Below, one piece after another: positions 59,900-64,000 of a stretch of 64,000 nucleotides of DNA. The position numbers and the translations under genes are program-made. The notes beneath the pieces are model-generated. The model worked only from the letters and a program-made list of their open reading frames with translations, made no database searches and was not told the DNA's origin. This DNA comes from Plasmodium malariae (Eukaryota; Apicomplexa; Aconoidasida; Haemosporida; Plasmodiidae): positions 124,001 through 188,000 of the forward strand of contig NC_041787.1 in assembly GCF_900090045.1 (NCBI RefSeq), written 5' to 3'. Positions within the stretch are counted from its first letter, which is position 1. The number at the start of each line of letters is the position of its first letter.

Positions 59900-62159
59900 A
59901 GACAAATAAATAAATACATAAATCTCTTTGTATGACCTTATAAAATGATAATAACAAAAATGTCAATGAACCTTACGAGTAAAAAAATTGTCAAAGTGTA
60001 AATTATTTCAATTGTATAAATTGTACAAATTGAGAGTATAATATTTAATGAATATTATTACCTATGAATTTAAAATATCTCAATACTCAATTGCATATAT
60101 GTATATTTATTTTTTAAAAGCTAAGCTTGTTGTTTTATTCCGTTATTAATATTATTTTTTCATTTTTTTTTTTTTTTTTTTTTTACCTTTATATAAATTA
60201 TAACAAAAAAAAAAAAAAAAAATACAATTTTTATTTTTTATATTAGCTGAGAGGTTCAAAAAATTCTTGTACTAAGGTATTTTATTTATTTTTTTTTAAA
60301 TATGTATTTCTCATACAATTACTCAAATTTCAAGTTTATTTTTTTCATTTTGTTCCAAGTGTCCCAACGTCATTTCTTGTTTATTTTACTATATATTAAA
60401 ATTTTTTTATATTTTTACCTTTTTCATGTATGTACTTTTTTTTTTTTTTTTTATCGAAGTACGCTAAAGTTTCTGTTGCAATATTACTATACATCTGCGT
60501 ACACATAGAATACATACGTACATATGTATATAATGGGTACTTTTAACTTTGCAAATAAGTCTAAATAAGTGTTTGCGCATATCATATTTTAACTTCAAGT
60601 ATGGAGTTTAAACGAATCTTTCAATTTCGCATAACTTTTTAAAATTTATTGCTACCTTTTAAAAATTTAATTTTTGTTTATTATTATTCCATTCAAAAAG
60701 TCTTGTTTGTATTTCGTCTTGTCATTTTCTCCTTTTTATAAGTGCTTCTTTTTTTACCTCATACTACATTTTTGTTTTTTGTTTTTTTTAACGTAATGCC
60801 TCTTTTTTTTGCTTTTTTTTTCCTTTCTCTTTTTCACTTTCTAACCATTGCAATATCTTAACCAGCTGTTCTCCGTTTACAATTCCTGTAAATACTTCGT
60901 AGTTCACTTTTACTAATTAACAGCTATCTTTCCTGTTAATGCTACAGGTTTTCCGTACTTTTACCATTTACCTCTTTGAATACTCGCACATTTTATATAT
61001 GTTTGAAGGTTCAAGTATCTTACTCATATTCGTACATGCTTTATCTTCTTAATTGTTTGCTTTTTTGGCCTTTCAGTGAATCCCATTTTTCATACATATT
61101 TCATTTTTTTTCTTCTAGCTATTCCACATTTTTGTTTAAATTCCCTTTTTAATTTTAATTCTTATTATTTGGTGTATAATCTCATTCCAGTCTTAAATGA
61201 TTCATAATATTTTTATTGCTTTTTTATTTTTTATTTTAATAATTCATTCATTTTGTACACAAATAACACTTTTTTATTATACGCTCATTATTAAACTTTA
61301 AAATGTTTATGTTAAGACTAGAAAATACCCCTTTAAACTGCTTTAGAAGAGTGTTCAAAATTAGCAGTATATCAATAACTCTACATGTAAAAAATTGTTA
61401 TATACAAATTAGGACAATTAAAAGGATATAGTATTATAGAAAAGTTGTTAATATTTTCCTTATTCTCTTATTTTTGACATCACTTAAAATAAGTAGCTAA
61501 GACACTTCTACAAAAGCTTTGATAAATTTCGTATGATCAGGTAATTTTATAATGAAACGTTTACAACTTAAAATAAAGGGTAAAATATAACTTAAATTAA
61601 CAGATATATATATTACTTAATAACTATATAAATAAATAGGTAAAGGAATAATTATGTATGCGACAAATTGTTAAAATTTTCTTTAGAGAAAATATTTTTC
61701 TTATTAATACTAGGTGAAAAAAAAAAAAAAAAATAGTTAGACAAAACACAGTGCACACGATTTACTATTTTTTTTTTTTTTTTTAATTTATTACTATTAT
61801 TGTCATTTTACACATCCATTTTGCATATTTAAAGAGAACTTCATAATTAGATAAAAAACATAATAATTTTCCCTAAGTTGATCATTATAATATATACTAA
61901 TTCACATTTATATTAATAAAAAGAAAAAAATGACAAAACATGCAAAGCGCTTATTCAGAATGAAGAAGTATGTATATTACAGTATATGCCCTATATATTA
62001 TATAGTCTATATGATTTTATAAGAATAAAAAAGAACTCTCATTTTTCTCAGACATTTCGCATCCATTAGTGAAATACATACACGTATATATGAATATATA
62101 TATTTATATTATATACATATGGGTGTATATCCGTAGCATGCGTGTGAGTATGCTTGTAT
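59729..62159. other. Divergent intergenic region with one coding-like island
   Basis: 2.4 kb between the phosphate-carrier and dynein 5' ends. Long homopolymers lie at 59864-59898, 60163-60184 and 60207-60221. On the minus strand, 60916-60788 is open for 42 codons with balanced residues ('VNYEVFTGIVNGEQLVKILQ') and a Lys-rich end; the same frame continues coding-like upstream but with stops. Not assignable to a gene. Confidence 0.45.
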
Positions 62160-64000
62160 ATGTCTTCCTACAAACTTCAACGACAAATTATCATTTCTCC
62201 AAAGATTAAAAATATGAATAATGAATTTGAGCATTTTGTAAAGCAAAAGATCGTTTCTTTGTTGAGGATTGAAGATGATGTTTTTAACTGCTATATGCAA
62301 GATGTTAGTTGTCTTCTTTATTTATATTTATTTATTTATATTTATTTATTTATTTTTTTTTTTTTTTTTTTATTTTTCTTTATTATTCTATTAACAAAAA
62401 TAAAATATTTATTCTTAACATTTTCAATTTATCAGGGAAGGAATAAAGACGATTTAAATTATTTTTTTTTGTCATCACCTATTAACACCACTTTATTTCT
62501 CGTTCTATATAAACTTACATACGGTAAACGATTTAAAAAAAAAGAAAGAAAAAGAAGAAAAAGTTAAATGATATAAAAAAATATTTACATATATTGTTTC
62601 GTCCAATATCATATTTTTTCCTTTTTTTTTTTTTTTTTATAATTTGCCAGAGGACGAAATAAACAAACAACCCCTTTGCAAAAATGAAGAATCAACCAAA
62701 AAAGTGAGGGAAAAAAAATTAGAAGAAAAAGACGAATGCTCGCAAAAGAAAGAGGACGAAAATAATAATCATCCTTCTGATAACAGCGCTAATAAAACAC
62801 AAAAAGAAAGTGGAAAAAAGGATGATGTTGCAAATACTGCAAAAAAAAAAGATAATGACTTGTTAAAAAGTGATGAAAATGATAAAAAAAATGAAAAGGA
62901 TAAGGAAAACATAGATAAAACAGCTGAAAGCGATGAAATAAAAAAAGGAGAAGGAACTCGAATTAGTAATGAAGTGGCAAATACTAAAGATGATGAAGAA
63001 AATAATGGGGAAGACGTAACTTCAAAAATTAATGGAGACTGTGAACAAACAGAAAATATTGAAGAAAAAAAAAATACTCATTACGTATTAAAAATGAGCA
63101 TAGGTAACATAAGCATTGATGAAACGGAGGAAGAACATACTGCTCTCGTTGATAGGGGAGAGGAAAAAGAAATAAAAAAGAAAAAAAAAAGAGTACAAAC
63201 AAATATAGTTTATTTTTTAAAAATTAAAGAGGATAAAATTCATGAAAACATGGATGAGTATTTTAATAATAATTATATATATGGAAATTTGCACCATAAT
63301 TATATTAACAATTTTAAGGCCTATTTCAAAGTATTTTTTATACCTTTTTTTCAATGTTTATTAAAAAAAAACAAAGTTTTTGAATGTATTGGTAAGGATG
63401 TAGATCAAAATGTAAAAATTGAACATGTCTTAAACAAATTAAAGAATTTTAAAAAAAATGAAATGCTAAATGACCAGTCAGGAGAAGTAATTAAATTAAA
63501 TGAAAATAAATATTTGAATATAATGGAAAGAGGAAAATACGCTCACCAACAAAAAGAATTCGCTGAGGAAAATTATATCGACAAGGTAAGAGAAAAGAAA
63601 AATTTAGTAGAAACATTTGATGAGAAGGAAAATAAATTAAATACCTCTGATTATTTAAGCAACAACAAAGACAAATGTACTAATTATAGTATTTCTCGTT
63701 CAACTGAAAAAGAGGAAAACTATCTAAGGAATAAAAACCTACTAAATTCGTTCTATTATATACTTAGTTATTACAAACAAATACTAAAAGTAGAACAAAT
63801 CTCTTATAACGAGATTAACACAGATATAATGAAACTTAAAGATGATACTATTAATATAAATAACTATTTAAGAAACATTTCTAACATAATAAAGAATTTT
63901 ATAATAAAAGAAAAGAAAAATGATGTAAAGAAAAAATACGATAAAACATCTGTGGAGTACTGGAAAGAGAGACATCACAGGGTGTATAATCTACTTGAAA
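62160..64000 (+). CDS. Dynein heavy chain, 5' end (continues past the window)
   Basis: Model: exon 1 is 62160-62303 (or from the second ATG at 62214), exon 2 is 62436-62523, and exon 3 runs from 62651 past the window end; donors GTTAGT and GTAAAC and acceptors TTTATCAG and TTTGCCAG are in phase. About 525 residues are visible. The N-terminus ('FEHFVKQKIVSLLRI') is followed by a Lys/Glu/Asp-rich spacer of about 150 residues typical of Plasmodium. The dynein N-terminal (DHC_N1-type) region follows: 'TNIVYFLKIKEDKIHENMD' and 'NFKAYFKVFFIPFFQCLL', and near the end 'SVEYWKERHHRVYNLLE', which matches the conserved [E/V]-E-[Y/F]-W-x-x-R start of the dynein tail domain. The motor domain is outside the window. 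Malaria parasites use axonemal heavy chains only in male gametes, so gametocyte expression is likely if axonemal; axonemal versus cytoplasmic type cannot be decided here. Confidence 0.75.

Noticed and set aside
62109..62300. 63-codon minus-strand frame
   Set aside because: Antisense to dynein exon 1, which has phase-matched splice partners and family motifs.
1..64000. Telomere repeats, tRNA, rRNA, CRISPR arrays, insertion sequences or phage-like genes
   Set aside because: None seen by eye on either strand; the window is eukaryotic nuclear DNA. A dedicated tRNA or covariance-model scan was not possible here.

Overview
The window is nuclear DNA of a malaria parasite (Plasmodium), running from gene-poor subtelomere on the left into the conserved chromosome core on the right. 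Non-coding DNA is extremely A+T-rich by eye, with long A/T homopolymers and TA microsatellites. Genes have short AT-rich introns with GT..AG borders, and lineage-specific families are present (PIR, PHIST/PRESAN, ETRAMP, short two-exon exported proteins). PIR-type pseudogenes together with ETRAMP and PHIST suggest a non-Laverania species. P. malariae or P. ovale would fit, but I cannot fix the species. No telomere repeat, tRNA, rRNA, CRISPR array or bacterial-type feature was seen.

Left part (about 1-32 kb): mostly decayed sequence. Two PIR-like pseudogenes (2.3-3.8 kb) are followed by a small candidate two-exon gene (5.3-6.1 kb), an intact PHIST gene (8.2-9.2 kb), PIR-like debris (14-15.5 kb), an unidentified decayed gene on the minus strand (19.9-20.8 kb) and a two-exon exported membrane protein (26.2-27.0 kb). 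Between 9.2 and 26.2 kb I find no convincing intact gene.

Boundary (32-38 kb): an ETRAMP gene, a hidden pair of exons on the plus strand at 33.8-34.1 kb, and a two-exon protein with a signal sequence and a PEXEL-like KxLxE motif.

Core (38-64 kb): GPN-loop GTPase 1; a divergent NEK-like kinase; a four-helix membrane protein with an unexplained extension; a small CxxC protein; COX19; an acidic two-exon protein; a seven-exon organellar-type DEAD-box helicase; a seven-exon HMCES/SRAP protein; the mitochondrial phosphate carrier; and the 5' end of a dynein heavy chain. From memory, the P. falciparum chromosome 12 left arm carries NEK3, the phosphate carrier and a dynein heavy chain in this order, so the core part is probably syntenic with it. 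That needs checking.

Several genes act in mitochondria (COX19, phosphate carrier, possibly the helicase). HMCES protects abasic sites in DNA, GPN1 supports RNA polymerase II assembly and import, and the subtelomeric genes encode secreted or exported host-interface proteins. Exon models for the helicase, HMCES, exported, acidic and PHIST genes were built by hand from phase-matched GT/AG sites; each adds up to a whole number of codons.
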